The notes: generated by a model from the letters alone, not told the origin. Counted from the stretch's first letter, positions 6,785-13,909 are shown. The stretch is 32,881 bases of DNA from Lachnospiraceae bacterium (GCA_004556655.1 SFGF01000039.1:1-32881); one strand, 5' to 3'. Numbers and translations: made by a program.

Positions 6785-7282
6785 ATGAAAGATTTTGTTT
6801 TAGTCAGCGGCTTAGACATTAGCGCATATAAAAATTTGTGTGAGGTAGAAAAACCAGTGCTGGATGAAGACGGATATCCAAAGGATTGGATGCATCAGTG
6901 GAAGCCGGGGGCAGGAATGGAATGGTCTGAGTCAATTTGGCCGGGAAAAGGGTTCCCGGTAACCCCCAATTCTGTATATGAATATGAAGAGGTTTATAGT
7001 TTCCACGCAGGAAGTTATTCGAGTTATAGCTGGTGGAAAAGCAAACTGAGTGAATTTAAAGGAGATCGTGCCTTTCAGGAACTCCTTGATTTCGCTGATA
7101 CTGAAGGAGTCATTGGGGCGAAGCTGTCAGCAAAATTGAGAGATGATTTTAACAAATATCACGAAGAAGCTGTGATATTTGCAAATACCATAGAGGATGG
7201 TGGGGTTTTTATCGAAAAATACGTGAAATGGAAAAAGGCATTTCAAATTGCATCAGAAAACGGAGCGGTAGAATTTCATTAG
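6785..7282 (+). CDS. 165-aa hypothetical protein
   Basis: An ATG behind GATGAGGATAGGAA starts MKDFVLVSGLDISAYKNLCE. The protein is rich in Trp and Tyr (MHQWKPGAGMEWSESIWPG; SYSSYSWWKSKLSEF), with a central Gly/Pro-rich loop and a helical C-terminal half (LRDDFNKYHEEAVIFANTIE). I recognise no family. It sits between two related intergenic hairpins, which argues for the same post-transcriptional regime as its neighbours. Confidence 0.65.
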   Translation: MKDFVLVSGLDISAYKNLCEVEKPVLDEDGYPKDWMHQWKPGAGMEWSESIWPGKGFPVTPNSVYEYEEVYSFHAGSYSSYSWWKSKLSEFKGDRAFQELLDFADTEGVIGAKLSAKLRDDFNKYHEEAVIFANTIEDGGVFIEKYVKWKKAFQIASENGAVEFH

Positions 7283-7302
7283 ATTTCGATTTTTCACATT
7301 TT

Positions 7303-7335
7303 ATACTGTGGTCAGAAAAACTCTGACTGCAGTAT
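7303..7335 (+). repeat. intergenic 14-bp stem-loop, accessory-block family
   Basis: ATACTG-TG-GTCAGA (7303-7316) pairs with TCTGAC-TG-CAGTAT (7322-7335), with the central TG/TG as two wobble pairs, giving 14 continuous pairs in RNA. Loop AAAAC. It stands 26 bases before the next ATG and has no T run. Confidence 0.65.
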
Positions 7336-7361
7336 ATCATGTAATAAAACTGGAGGATATT

Positions 7362-7988
7362 ATGTGTGATATGTATGAAGAATTATTGTCAGAAAAAGAA
7401 AAGGAAATTGGACAGTTGGAATTTCAAATGGAGCAATGCCAGCAGGAGATCCGCAGGCTTCGCAATGTTTGCCGCTACTATGAAAAAGAAAGAGAAATAA
7501 GGCAGGAGTGGGGACTGGTGTCCTTCGAGGATATCCTTAAAAGGCTTGGTGCAGAGGTTCCATTTACAACAGGGCAGGGAAGTGAAATTCTGTTTACTGA
7601 AGATGGAGCAAAGGCATATGAGGATTTGAAAAAGATACTATATGCGATTCAGAGAATTGCCGGTTTGGGGATGAACGTTTCAAAAGTTGACGGGTTACTG
7701 AGCATATTAATGGCTAAAGGAGAAAAAGAGGCAGAAATATATCAGTTGCGTCTGTTATTACAGATTTTTGATGAATACGGATGGAAAGGAAGTTATTCTG
7801 TTGGAAACTGGAGTATAGCGAAAGGCAGTTATGATTTATGGTTTGAGATTTATTATAATCAGATAGCAAAGATTCAGTGTATTGCTGGCGAATTAAGAGT
7901 TGCCAATGAAAAAGAAATCGATCCAAAGGCTGTTTTGAACTGCATCCTTGAAGTGTACAGTAACGTAAGAGCAGGAGAGGAGGAGTAA
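7362..7988 (+). CDS. 208-aa coiled-coil hypothetical protein
   Basis: The ATG behind TGGAGGATATT starts MCDMYEELLSEKEKEIGQLE. In-frame upstream codons overlap the hairpin and are rejected. Residues 5-55 are a coiled coil (QLEFQMEQCQQEIRRLRN). The C-terminal part is helical, with LRLLLQIFDEYGWKGSYSVG and a final helix before RAGEEE. No family is recognised. The stop is followed one base later by the next gene's start, so the two are translationally coupled. Confidence 0.65.
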   Translation: MCDMYEELLSEKEKEIGQLEFQMEQCQQEIRRLRNVCRYYEKEREIRQEWGLVSFEDILKRLGAEVPFTTGQGSEILFTEDGAKAYEDLKKILYAIQRIAGLGMNVSKVDGLLSILMAKGEKEAEIYQLRLLLQIFDEYGWKGSYSVGNWSIAKGSYDLWFEIYYNQIAKIQCIAGELRVANEKEIDPKAVLNCILEVYSNVRAGEEE

Positions 7989-7989
7989 C

Positions 7990-8604
7990 ATGGGATGGAC
8001 TTGGTACAATGTGGCTGAAGAATGGAAGAATGGGAAAAGGACAATTAACAGGAAAAAAGAGTGTGATTCTATTCTTACACAAAAGCCGCAGGAAATAGAC
8101 GGACGTTGGATTCCGGGAAGAGAGGTTCTCAAATCTGCGATGGTTGGAACTACATATTATGCTGCGGTAAAAACAACATATAGGGATGGAAAGAGTGTAG
8201 TTTGGGCTGCTGTTTTCCTTACCAAAACAGAATGCGGAAAATATGATAATTTTGGCTATAAGGATATGGATGAAACCTGTGGACCAGCAGAATGCCAATG
8301 CCCGAAAGGAATCTTGAATTTGCTGACAGAAACAGATTCCACATATGCTAAGGAATGGAGGGAGCGCTGTTTGAAATACCATGAACGGAAGAAAGAGCGG
8401 AAAACACTTGAATCGCTTCCCGCCGGCAGCAGAATCCGATTTATTAATCAGTATGAATTAAGCAGTGGAAAGAGACCAGGAGATGAAATTATTTTAGTAA
8501 AAAAAGTACGACAAGGGGTAAAAAGGAAGCAGGTTTATTGGACGGATGGTTATTACCGTTGGACGAAGAACCTGATTCCAGATGAATATGAAATTGTAGC
8601 ATAA
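7990..8604 (+). CDS. DUF6927-like protein
   Basis: An ATG behind AGGAGAGGAGGAGTAAC starts MGWTWYNVAEEWKNGKRTIN. The opening MGWT, the segment EVLKSAMVGTTYYAAVKTTY (about 46-65), VWAAVFLTKTE and FGYKDMDETCGP match the pattern of the uncharacterised DUF6927 family found on clostridial elements and phages. This family name is from memory of its pattern. After CPKGILNLL the protein has a charged helix and a beta-rich end (KRKQVYWTDGYYRWTKNLIP). The biochemical role is unknown. It is the last gene of the accessory block and is followed by a terminator. Confidence 0.65.
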   Translation: MGWTWYNVAEEWKNGKRTINRKKECDSILTQKPQEIDGRWIPGREVLKSAMVGTTYYAAVKTTYRDGKSVVWAAVFLTKTECGKYDNFGYKDMDETCGPAECQCPKGILNLLTETDSTYAKEWRERCLKYHERKKERKTLESLPAGSRIRFINQYELSSGKRPGDEIILVKKVRQGVKRKQVYWTDGYYRWTKNLIPDEYEIVA

Positions 8605-8615
8605 CAGATAAAAGT

Positions 8616-8646
8616 GGCTTCTGGTTATTCTGGAGGCCCTTTTTTT
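8616..8646 (+). terminator. intrinsic terminator ending the accessory block
   Basis: GGCTTCT (8616-8622) pairs with GGAGGCC (8632-8638) using wobble pairs and is followed by seven T at 8640-8646. It lies directly after the 7990-8604 gene and marks the end of that transcript. Confidence 0.7.
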
Positions 8647-8757
8647 ATGCTTAAAATCAAAAATGTGCTGTTTCTGGCACAATCTAAGATACCAATCTGT
8701 ATTTCCAATCTATAAAAAATCAACAAATTTCAAAATTTTTACAGAAATAGAAAATTT

Positions 8758-8786
8758 TTGACTCCCTTATTCAATGAGGGGATAAA
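8758..8786 (+). promoter_or_regulatory. promoter with near-palindrome in the spacer
   Basis: TTGACT at 8758-8763 and GATAAA at 8781-8786 are separated by 17 bases. The spacer itself is a near-perfect inverted repeat, CCCT-T-ATT-C-AAT-G-AGGG (8764-8780), placed where a repressor could block polymerase. Box match is moderate. The 8605-8757 stretch upstream holds no supportable gene beyond the terminator. Confidence 0.45.
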
Positions 8787-8801
8787 AGTTCCACTTTCAT
8801 T

Positions 8802-9098
8802 TTGTACCTTGAAAACAAAATATTCAGTATATGGGAATCAAAATATTGGGTATGGCTAAGAGCGTACATATTCTGCGATGATACGATGGTAAATAAATTT
8901 CGTGGAGCGGAAGACCAATTAGAAATTGCTGATATGGCAGTAGTCAGGGAAAGTAGCTGCGTACAGTATGAGGGCAGAAAAATTTCCATTCCGATATACT
9001 CCCGGACACAGGGATTGAGAAAAATGAATAGTACAACAGGTACGTTGTGTCAAATGAATGTTTCGGGCGGAGATCATAGAAATGGTATGTCTGATTAA
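8802..9098 (+). CDS. doubtful 98-aa frame or gene remnant
   Basis: An open frame from TTG 8802 (MYLENKIFSIWESKYWVWLR) to TAA 9098 lies downstream of the 8758-8786 promoter. There is no convincing ribosome site before TTG 8802 or before the in-frame ATG at about 8889. The C-terminal half (SCVQYEGRKISIPIYSRTQG) looks like real protein, but I recognise no family. It may be a decayed gene or a non-coding leader RNA for the 9136 gene. Apart from this frame, nothing else is seen between 8650 and 9135. Confidence 0.25.
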   Translation: MYLENKIFSIWESKYWVWLRAYIFCDDTMVNKFRGAEDQLEIADMAVVRESSCVQYEGRKISIPIYSRTQGLRKMNSTTGTLCQMNVSGGDHRNGMSD

Positions 9099-9135
9099 TG
9101 TTTCAAAAAGATAAAGCAGAAGGAAAGGAATAGAG

Positions 9136-9300
9136 ATGATAAAAGTGATTTTAGGTATTTTAGGTTTGACTATTGGTTTCGTTTTATATTGCTGTGTGGT
9201 AGCGGGAAAGCGAGATGATGAGTTTTTGTACCATCTGCTGGAGGAAGAAAATAATATGTGTAGGAAGGATGAGGAAGAACAATGGGACGAGCAGGCGTGA
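9136..9300 (+). CDS. DUF3789-like 54-aa membrane peptide
   Basis: An ATG behind AGGAAAGGAATAGAG encodes MIKVILGILGLTIGFVLYCC followed by VVAGKRDDEF and an acidic tail. One N-terminal transmembrane helix ending in Cys-Cys and a short charged tail match the general pattern of DUF3789 peptides scattered through Firmicutes mobile elements. The 3' end overlaps the next gene by 19 bases, indicating coupling. Function unknown. Confidence 0.55.
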   Translation: MIKVILGILGLTIGFVLYCCVVAGKRDDEFLYHLLEEENNMCRKDEEEQWDEQA

Positions 9301-9839
9301 TCACAGAGGATTTCAAAGGAAGTGAAAATACGGCATATCATGACATTGTTGCGTTGTTTAAAATATACCGTTCTGTAAACTGGAGAATGCAGATAAAAAT
9401 AAATCAGGTAAAGCATCGATTCCAGATAGAATACGGTACAGATGTGGATTCCTTTTTGGAAAGTATCTATCATGCCGGTATGGATATCAATCAGGATCTT
9501 GGCGACATGAAAGAACGGGTAGAGGCGATCAATCGCTCCAATAAGTTTTTAAAATTGATTGACGAAGCAGTGGAACTGATGCGGAAGTTTCATCCGCAGG
9601 GAGAACGCAATTACTGGATTTTATATTACAGTTATATGTCGGCATATAAAGCGGATAATCTGGATGAAATTCTGGACAAGCTGGAGCCTCATTTCCCCAA
9701 TATTACGCGGATCAACAGGGCTACATATTTTCGATGGCGTGAACAGGCATTTGAGGCAGTAGGCGGAATTTTATGGGGATATGAAGAAGAAAGTATAAAA
9801 ATACTGGAGCAATTTAAGGAGAGTTTTAAGGAAGAATGA
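9282..9839 (+). CDS. sigma-like / ArpU-like transcription regulator
   Basis: The 185-aa protein (MGRAGVITEDFKGSENTAYH) has an N-terminal region with helices and, near its end, the layout of a sigma region 4-like helix-turn-helix. This runs YWILYYSYMSAYKADNLDEI, then ITRINRATYFRWREQAFEAV, where ATYFRWREQA would be the recognition helix. The arrangement matches late-gene activators of the ArpU/RinA kind in phages and elements. It lies directly before the partition operon and may control it or the transfer genes. A purine-rich stretch (GAGGAAGAACA) precedes the ATG, which overlaps the upstream peptide gene. Fold call moderate, targets unknown. Confidence 0.55.
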   Translation: MGRAGVITEDFKGSENTAYHDIVALFKIYRSVNWRMQIKINQVKHRFQIEYGTDVDSFLESIYHAGMDINQDLGDMKERVEAINRSNKFLKLIDEAVELMRKFHPQGERNYWILYYSYMSAYKADNLDEILDKLEPHFPNITRINRATYFRWREQAFEAVGGILWGYEEESIKILEQFKESFKEE

Positions 9840-9853
9840 TGAAATGGCAGGTC

Positions 9854-9896
9854 TTCGGAAATACTGTTGACACAGAAATTCCGAAAAAATTATATT
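9854..9896 (+). promoter_or_regulatory. partition operon promoter with flanking inverted repeat
   Basis: TTGACA (9867-9872), an 18-base spacer and TATATT (9891-9896) form a strong promoter. TTCGGAA (9854-9860) and TTCCGAA (9879-9885) flank the -35 box as a perfect 7-bp inverted repeat, the expected place for an autorepressor. A further small stem TGCGC/GCGCA lies at 9909-9925 in the leader. ParR-type proteins commonly bind upstream repeats of their own operon, so binding here is a reasonable inference. Confidence 0.6.
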
Positions 9897-9965
9897 GAAA
9901 ATAGCCAATGCGCATACAAGGCGCAAAACTATTTTTCGAGGTGCAATGCCAGAAAGGAGAACACT

Positions 9966-10916
9966 ATGTTAATAATGTCAGTAGATACGGGGAACAAAAT
10001 GATTAAAACGGAGAATCTGGAATTCCATTCAGGATTGGAGATTCTGGATCAGATGCCGGGAGAGAAGGAGGAGGTAATTCGCTATGAAGACAAATATTAT
10101 CTTGTCTCTAATAAGCGCATAGCCTATATGGAGAATAAAACGGAGGATGACAGGTATTTCATATTGACGCTTATTGCGATCGCAAAAGAGTTGGAGCAGT
10201 TAAAGCAGCAGGAGGCAGAACCATTGATACCAAATGGGCTGATTGAGATAGAATTGCTGGTAGGGCTGCCGCCGGTTCATTATGGAAAACTCCGGGATGC
10301 TTTTAGGAAGTATTTTTATCGAGATGGACAAATCATTGATTTTTCCTATATGGGTATTCCATATAAGATTGCGTTTTCAGATGTAAAAGTGTACATACAG
10401 GCATATGCGGCATATGTGCTGATTGCAGGAAAACAGAAACTTTCAACCTATCAGAAGGTGCTGTTGATTGATATTGGTGGCTTTACAGTTGATTATATGG
10501 TTCTAAGGCTTGGATGCATTGATTGGAATTTGGTTGATTCATTAGAAGAGGGAGTTATCTTGTTTTATCGTAAAGTCAAGGCGGGTATCCGAAAAAAATA
10601 CGGTATTCTTTTGGAAGAAAGTGATATTGATAATATCCTGTTGAAGAAAGAAACATCTTATGAAGAAGGGCTGATTGAGCGGGTAAATGAAATCGCAAGG
10701 CAATATGTCACGGAGCTTCTCGGAACCTTCAGGGAACTTGGAATTGACTTTGGGACAACGCTCACGGTTTTTGTAGGCGGCGGTTCTATCTTACAGTCAG
10801 AGTTCATACGTGAGACATGGAAGTGGAATCAGGTAAAATACTTCATTGTCAACGATTCAAAAGCAAATGCAAAGGGATATAAGCTGCAGTATCTGGCTGA
10901 GAAAAACTTGCTCTAG
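9966..10916 (+). CDS. parM: ParM/StbA-family actin-like partition ATPase
   Basis: The ATG behind AGAAAGGAGAACACT gives 316 residues; earlier in-frame codons lack a ribosome site and overlap the promoter. The actin-fold landmarks are present: phosphate-1 loop SVDTGNK (residues 5-11), phosphate-2 loop LLIDIGGFTVDYM (about 166-178) and the adenosine loop VFVGGGSIL (about 268-276). ParM proteins polymerise with ATP and push plasmid copies apart. The length is usual for the family. The next gene encodes a small probable DNA-binding partner. This suggests an element that is, at least at times, a replicating plasmid; partition genes also occur on integrative elements. Confidence 0.8.
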   Translation: MLIMSVDTGNKMIKTENLEFHSGLEILDQMPGEKEEVIRYEDKYYLVSNKRIAYMENKTEDDRYFILTLIAIAKELEQLKQQEAEPLIPNGLIEIELLVGLPPVHYGKLRDAFRKYFYRDGQIIDFSYMGIPYKIAFSDVKVYIQAYAAYVLIAGKQKLSTYQKVLLIDIGGFTVDYMVLRLGCIDWNLVDSLEEGVILFYRKVKAGIRKKYGILLEESDIDNILLKKETSYEEGLIERVNEIARQYVTELLGTFRELGIDFGTTLTVFVGGGSILQSEFIRETWKWNQVKYFIVNDSKANAKGYKLQYLAEKNLL

Positions 10917-10927
10917 GAGGCGGTTAG

Positions 10928-11236
10928 ATGGGGAAACAGGATGAATACCGGTTCAATTTACGCTTTGATAAATCAGATGAGGACCATAGGCGGGTGTGTG
11001 AATTTTTAAATTCATGTGGCAGAAAAAAAGCCCGGTATGTAGTGAAAGCGTTTCTGGCATATTGGGCCATGAAGGATGCCCTCGACTTTGGAAAAACAGA
11101 GCATATGAGAGAAATGGAGGCGGAACCGTTAAAGGAAGACAGCGATTTTGTGAGCCTTGATGATGAGTATACTATGGATCAGGCAGAAATTGAATTGATG
11201 AAAAGGAATTATGCAGCACTTGCAGATATGGAATAG
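10928..11236 (+). CDS. ParR-like partition adaptor
   Basis: An ATG behind CTAGGAGGCGGTTAG encodes 102 residues starting MGKQDEYRFNLRFDKSDEDH. The first strand (YRFNLRFD) and following helices (HRRVCEFLNSCGRKKARYVV) fit a ribbon-helix-helix DNA-binding domain. The C-terminal half is acidic and helical, as in ParR proteins that join centromere DNA to ParM filaments. It follows the ParM gene by 11 bases. Assignment rests mostly on position and fold pattern. Confidence 0.65.
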   Translation: MGKQDEYRFNLRFDKSDEDHRRVCEFLNSCGRKKARYVVKAFLAYWAMKDALDFGKTEHMREMEAEPLKEDSDFVSLDDEYTMDQAEIELMKRNYAALADME

Positions 11237-11241
11237 GAGGG

Positions 11242-11709
11242 ATGCTCACGTATACGAAGGGCAATATTAAAAAAGTTGCAGAATCATTTGTAATAGCGTT
11301 TCTGTTATTGTTGGTAGTACATATCTTTTTTGAACTCTCTTATGTCAGCGGGGAATCAATGGCGCCTACTTTTGAAAACGGAGATATACTTCTGGTAAAG
11401 AAGTGGGCGGCTCCCCATAATGGGGATATTGTCACTGCTTACATAGAAGAATTAGATTATGTTGTAGTAAAACGGGTAATTGGAATGGAAGGAGATCGTA
11501 TCCTTATTACATCGCATGCTATGTATAGAAACGAGGAACTATTGCAGGAATTTACCAATGATAAGGAAGATGATAATAAAGTATATGAAATGATTGTACC
11601 TGATGGATCTGTTTTTCTGATGGGAGATAACTGGGAATATTCTCTTGATTCTCGCAGTTTTGGGTGCATTCCAACAGAGGCTGTCCGTGGGGTAGTATTA
11701 GAAAGATGA
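11242..11709 (+). CDS. type I signal peptidase
   Basis: A 155-aa membrane protease of the S26 family. A hydrophobic N-terminal segment (ESFVIAFLLLLVVHIFFELS, about 14-33) anchors it. The catalytic serine is in SGESMAP (Ser39) and the catalytic lysine in VVVKRVIG (Lys77). The family box GDN...SLDSR-x-FG appears near residues 132-145. Such enzymes remove signal peptides from exported proteins. Here it lies in the partition operon, five bases after the ParR-like gene, and is probably dedicated to element-encoded substrates such as the pilin-like protein at 13973 or the signal-peptide protein at 18602; that pairing is inference. Confidence 0.85.
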   Translation: MLTYTKGNIKKVAESFVIAFLLLLVVHIFFELSYVSGESMAPTFENGDILLVKKWAAPHNGDIVTAYIEELDYVVVKRVIGMEGDRILITSHAMYRNEELLQEFTNDKEDDNKVYEMIVPDGSVFLMGDNWEYSLDSRSFGCIPTEAVRGVVLER

Positions 11710-11725
11710 TAGGAGGAAGGTTGTT

Positions 11726-12145
11726 ATGAAGAATAGACAGATAAGGATTTTTTATAGTATGGGAGTTGTACAAATTTTAGGATTAGGAGCCTTATTTTAT
11801 AACTGGTGGATTGGAGTGGCAATGTTCGCGGTGTGTGCCTGCTTTCAGATTGGTTATGCTACCAGTATTGTTTTTCAGAATGGAAAAATGAAAGTGTGCC
11901 CTGAGTGTAGGGCATCTATTCCAAAATATAACCGCATCTGCCCGGAATGCGGGCATCTTTATCAAAAAGGCGTTAGTGAAGAGGAGCTTACCGGGATCAT
12001 TGAAAAGGAAAAAGAAGAGCAGATGAGTTCCGAGCAGATTGATTGTGATTTTGAAAAGATTGAAGAGATAGCAGTAGAAGAAATGACATCGTTTGATGGT
12101 GACATCGAAGCACTTTTGAAAAAGAAAGACGGGGTAGAAATTTAA
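11726..12145 (+). CDS. membrane protein with zinc ribbon
   Basis: The ATG behind GATAGGAGGAAGGTTGTT starts MKNRQIRIFYSMGVVQILGL. Two hydrophobic helices (about 10-26 and 28-47) are followed by a four-Cys zinc ribbon, CPEC...CPEC (about 58-77), and then a long acidic helical tail (LTGIIEKEKEEQMSSEQIDC). Topology would place the ribbon and tail in the cytoplasm. No specific family is recognised. It is the last gene of the partition-signal peptidase operon and is followed by a gap of about 400 bases. Confidence 0.65.
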   Translation: MKNRQIRIFYSMGVVQILGLGALFYNWWIGVAMFAVCACFQIGYATSIVFQNGKMKVCPECRASIPKYNRICPECGHLYQKGVSEEELTGIIEKEKEEQMSSEQIDCDFEKIEEIAVEEMTSFDGDIEALLKKKDGVEI

Positions 12146-12299
12146 AAGATATTGTCATATTTTGTCTAACAAAAGCATTAAATACATGCAAAATGTAAGA
12201 TTTCAAAAAGTAAAATGTTGTATTATGTAATAGTATGTTTGTTGTTGTGGAAACAAGTTGCTGAAAAATTGGAATCTTAGAATTATTGGTACCGGTGTT

Positions 12300-12389
12300 A
12301 TGAAATTATCAGTACTTACTTTCTTGGATTTAAGGGATTGGTATGTATCGATAAAGAGAGGCGCAAAAGAAGATATACGATTTTTGTAG
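12300..12389 (+). CDS. possible 29-aa leader peptide
   Basis: A short frame (MKLSVLTFLDLRDWYVSIKR...) ends with TAG at 12387-12389, exactly at the left arm of a terminator hairpin. Such overlap is typical of leader peptides whose translation controls termination, as described for the Tn916 tet(M) leader. The ribosome site is weak. The gap 12146-12299 before it holds AT-rich sequence with the loose repeat CAAAATGTAAG/GTAAAATGTTG and no gene. Confidence 0.35.
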   Translation: MKLSVLTFLDLRDWYVSIKRGAKEDIRFL

Positions 12390-12422
12390 ACTGTTGGAAG
12401 TTTATTCTGACAGTCTTTTTTT
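12388..12422 (+). terminator. terminator/attenuator ahead of the sigma factor
   Basis: AGACTGT (12388-12394) and ACAGTCT (12410-12416) form a perfect stem followed by seven T. It lies about 120 bases before the sigma-factor start and no complete gene precedes it after 12145, so it probably regulates read-through into the sigma genes. Confidence 0.65.
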
Positions 12423-12542
12423 ATGCCTGTCAAAAAATAAGACATACTAGCAGGGCTTGTCGAAGGTTTTGTCGAATCATATACCATCCGAGATCTCCGC
12501 CCTTTGAAGCTTTTTTCGTCAAAAAAGTTCAGGAGGGTTAAA

Positions 12543-12983
12543 ATGGAGAAAAATAGAAAGGGTATACAAGGGCGCTTTACCCTTTATTTTAAAGCATCAA
12601 TGGAAAATGTACTTGGCAAGTATCTTTTGAAAAAAAGCAAAATCAAAGGAAATGAGATGCCCGTTGAAGAATATGAGGAAGTGGAGGACTATGGTTCGGA
12701 CGATATTCTGTCACAGATTGGGTCTGCGACAGACAAAATCTTCGATGGTGTGATGGAGACGAAGCTGCTTTTGGATCAGATTGCGGATAATCGCTTGATA
12801 CAGGCATTGGCTGCTTTGTCCGAACAGCAAAATAACATCATCTTTCTTAGGATTTTTTATGAGAAAACCTTTGCAGAGATAGGAGAAATCATGGGTATTC
12901 CCAGTAAGAAGGCAGAGAATACATATTTCAATGCAATTAAAAAAATCCGTAAGATAATAGGAGGCAGCGGTGATGTGTTTTGA
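12543..12983 (+). CDS. sigma-70 family factor, region 4-containing subunit
   Basis: The ATG behind TTCAGGAGGGTTAAA gives 146 residues. The C-terminal part is a clear sigma region 4: LAALSEQQNNIIFLRIFYEK, TFAEIGEIMGIPSKKAENTY, FNAIKKIRKII. The helix-turn-helix is TFAEIGEIMGIPSKKAENTY (about 115-134). The N-terminal part is basic and lacks a recognisable region 2. The following overlapping gene supplies a region-2-like segment, so the pair may act as a two-piece sigma factor, as known for SigO-RsoA of Bacillus subtilis and resembling orf7/orf8 of Tn916-type elements. It probably drives element promoters. Confidence 0.75.
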   Translation: MEKNRKGIQGRFTLYFKASMENVLGKYLLKKSKIKGNEMPVEEYEEVEDYGSDDILSQIGSATDKIFDGVMETKLLLDQIADNRLIQALAALSEQQNNIIFLRIFYEKTFAEIGEIMGIPSKKAENTYFNAIKKIRKIIGGSGDVF

Positions 12984-13182
12984 GGAGGTATTTATCAAGG
13001 CAAGAATGTCTGATAAAAAGGCCATGCTGGAGATCGTTGAAATGTATCGTCCTTTGATGATAAAGTATGCAAAGGTAAATGGCCGTTTTGACGAGGATTT
13101 GTATCAGGAATTTGTCTATACATTACTGGTATGTATTAAGACGTTTCCAATCAATGATGATGCGGAAAAACACAATATATAG
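12970..13182 (+). CDS. region 2-like partner of the split sigma factor (HTH_16 type)
   Basis: The GTG at 12970 overlaps the sigma gene by 14 bases behind AGGAGGCAGC; ATG 12973 is the alternative. The 70 residues include IVEMYRPLMIKYAKVNGRFD and EDLYQEFVYTLLVCIKTFPI, the pattern of the short HTH_16-type proteins paired with element-borne sigma factors and reminiscent of sigma region 2. Strict translational coupling supports joint function. It is shorter than a full sigma protein and has no region 4 of its own. Confidence 0.65.
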   Translation: MMCFEEVFIKARMSDKKAMLEIVEMYRPLMIKYAKVNGRFDEDLYQEFVYTLLVCIKTFPINDDAEKHNI

Positions 13183-13192
13183 AGAAGTATAT

Positions 13193-13221
13193 TTGACAAA
13201 CACAAGATATATGTATATGAT
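13193..13221 (+). promoter_or_regulatory. strong sigma-A type promoter
   Basis: TTGACA (13193-13198), a 17-base spacer and TATGAT (13216-13221) start about ten bases after the stop of the region-2-like gene. The first credible start codon downstream is at 13470, leaving a structured leader of roughly 240 bases. Confidence 0.75.
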
Positions 13222-13227
13222 AAAAGC

Positions 13228-13376
13228 GATACAAGTTTTTTCGGCATGGATGCAGAAAACAAATTTTGTTCTGGCAAGGGGTCAGAACTAAGCTTTTAGG
13301 CAGGAGTCTGCCCTAAATTACAACATATGCAGAAGGGTACTGATTATTTTAGGAAAGATAGTCAGTACCTTTTTTT
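13228..13376 (+). ncRNA. structured leader with terminator, relative of the 740-890 leader
   Basis: Three stems follow the promoter: GTTCTG/CAGAAC near 13268-13289, TTTAGG-CAG/CTG-CCCTAAA at 13295-13317, and the terminator stem 13336-13348 with 13357-13369 followed by seven T. The first and third correspond to TTCTAAT/ATTAGAA and to 849-881 in the leader near the window start, with paired differences that keep the helices. No protein gene is supported in 13222-13469. Confidence 0.55.
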
Positions 13377-13469
13377 GCGTTCTGTAATTGCAGAACAGGT
13401 ATCAGGAAGGAGGAGAGGACACAGCGTAAAATCAAAAGCGGCTTTAAATGTGCGAAAGGAGGACTATGA

Positions 13470-13691
13470 ATGAAACAGAAGAAGACGATCTGGGCTTGCG
13501 GGATTGTAAAGCAACCGGTAGAAATAGGAAAAAGCGCAGAATACTATCAAAACGGTATCTGGAGAACAACGGCGAAAGTTCTGAGAGTAATTGAACTGGC
13601 GGACGATTATATTAAGTTTGAAACAGGCAGGCTCCGTTATTGCATAGAATTTAACAAGGCAAATACAAACGTAATGGCAAGGGCGGCATAA
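13470..13691 (+). CDS. 73-aa hypothetical protein
   Basis: The ATG eight bases after GAAAGGAGG starts MKQKKTIWACGIVKQPVEIG. An overlapping ATG at 13466 opens only a 42-codon basic frame and is rejected. The protein is beta-rich (RTTAKVLRVIELADDYIKFE) with a basic N-terminus, consistent with a small barrel, but no family is recognised. It stands alone between a structured leader and a terminator, so it is separately regulated. Confidence 0.6.
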   Translation: MKQKKTIWACGIVKQPVEIGKSAEYYQNGIWRTTAKVLRVIELADDYIKFETGRLRYCIEFNKANTNVMARAA

Positions 13692-13706
13692 TCAGGACAA
13701 TGAATG

Positions 13707-13733
13707 GGGCATACTTGCGGGTATGCCCTTTTT
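13707..13733 (+). terminator. intrinsic terminator
   Basis: GGGCATAC (13707-13714) and GTATGCCC (13721-13728) form a perfect 8-bp stem followed by five T. It ends the single-gene transcript of the 73-aa protein. Confidence 0.75.
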
Positions 13734-13770
13734 CCGTAATAGAGAAATAAAATTGACAGCCTGATCAGAA

Positions 13771-13848
13771 TGCGACTAAATTGAGACGGAAAAGCGATAT
13801 AATTGCGACAGCTCTGATATTGACATGTGACTTTGAACTTTATAAAAT
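13771..13848 (+). promoter_or_regulatory. operator-promoter of the transfer operon (copy A)
   Basis: TTGACA (13820-13825), 17 bases, TAAAAT (13843-13848). Directly upstream are repeated elements AATTGAGACG and AATTGCGA separated by AAAAGCGA, which look like binding sites for a regulator. The same block recurs almost unchanged at 28493-28569 before the second operon, so both are probably controlled by one factor. Confidence 0.7.
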
Positions 13849-13909
13849 GATAAAGTAAAGTTCTGTGCATGTGGGAACTACATGGAGAGCCGCGGGAGTT
13901 TACAGGTAT

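Noticed and set aside
7714..8382. Minus-strand open frame of 222 codons
   Set aside because: It is antisense to two well-supported + strand genes with good ribosome sites, and its translation is rich in Cys, Phe, Ser and Leu without any family pattern.
8919..9473. Minus-strand open frame of 184 codons
   Set aside because: It covers the overlapping 9136 and 9282 genes in antisense, has no promoter or ribosome site, and is Ser/Phe/Ile-rich shadow sequence.
13079..13291. Overlapping + strand frame of 70 codons
   Set aside because: It has no ribosome site, overlaps the region 2-like sigma partner and runs through the 13193-13221 promoter.
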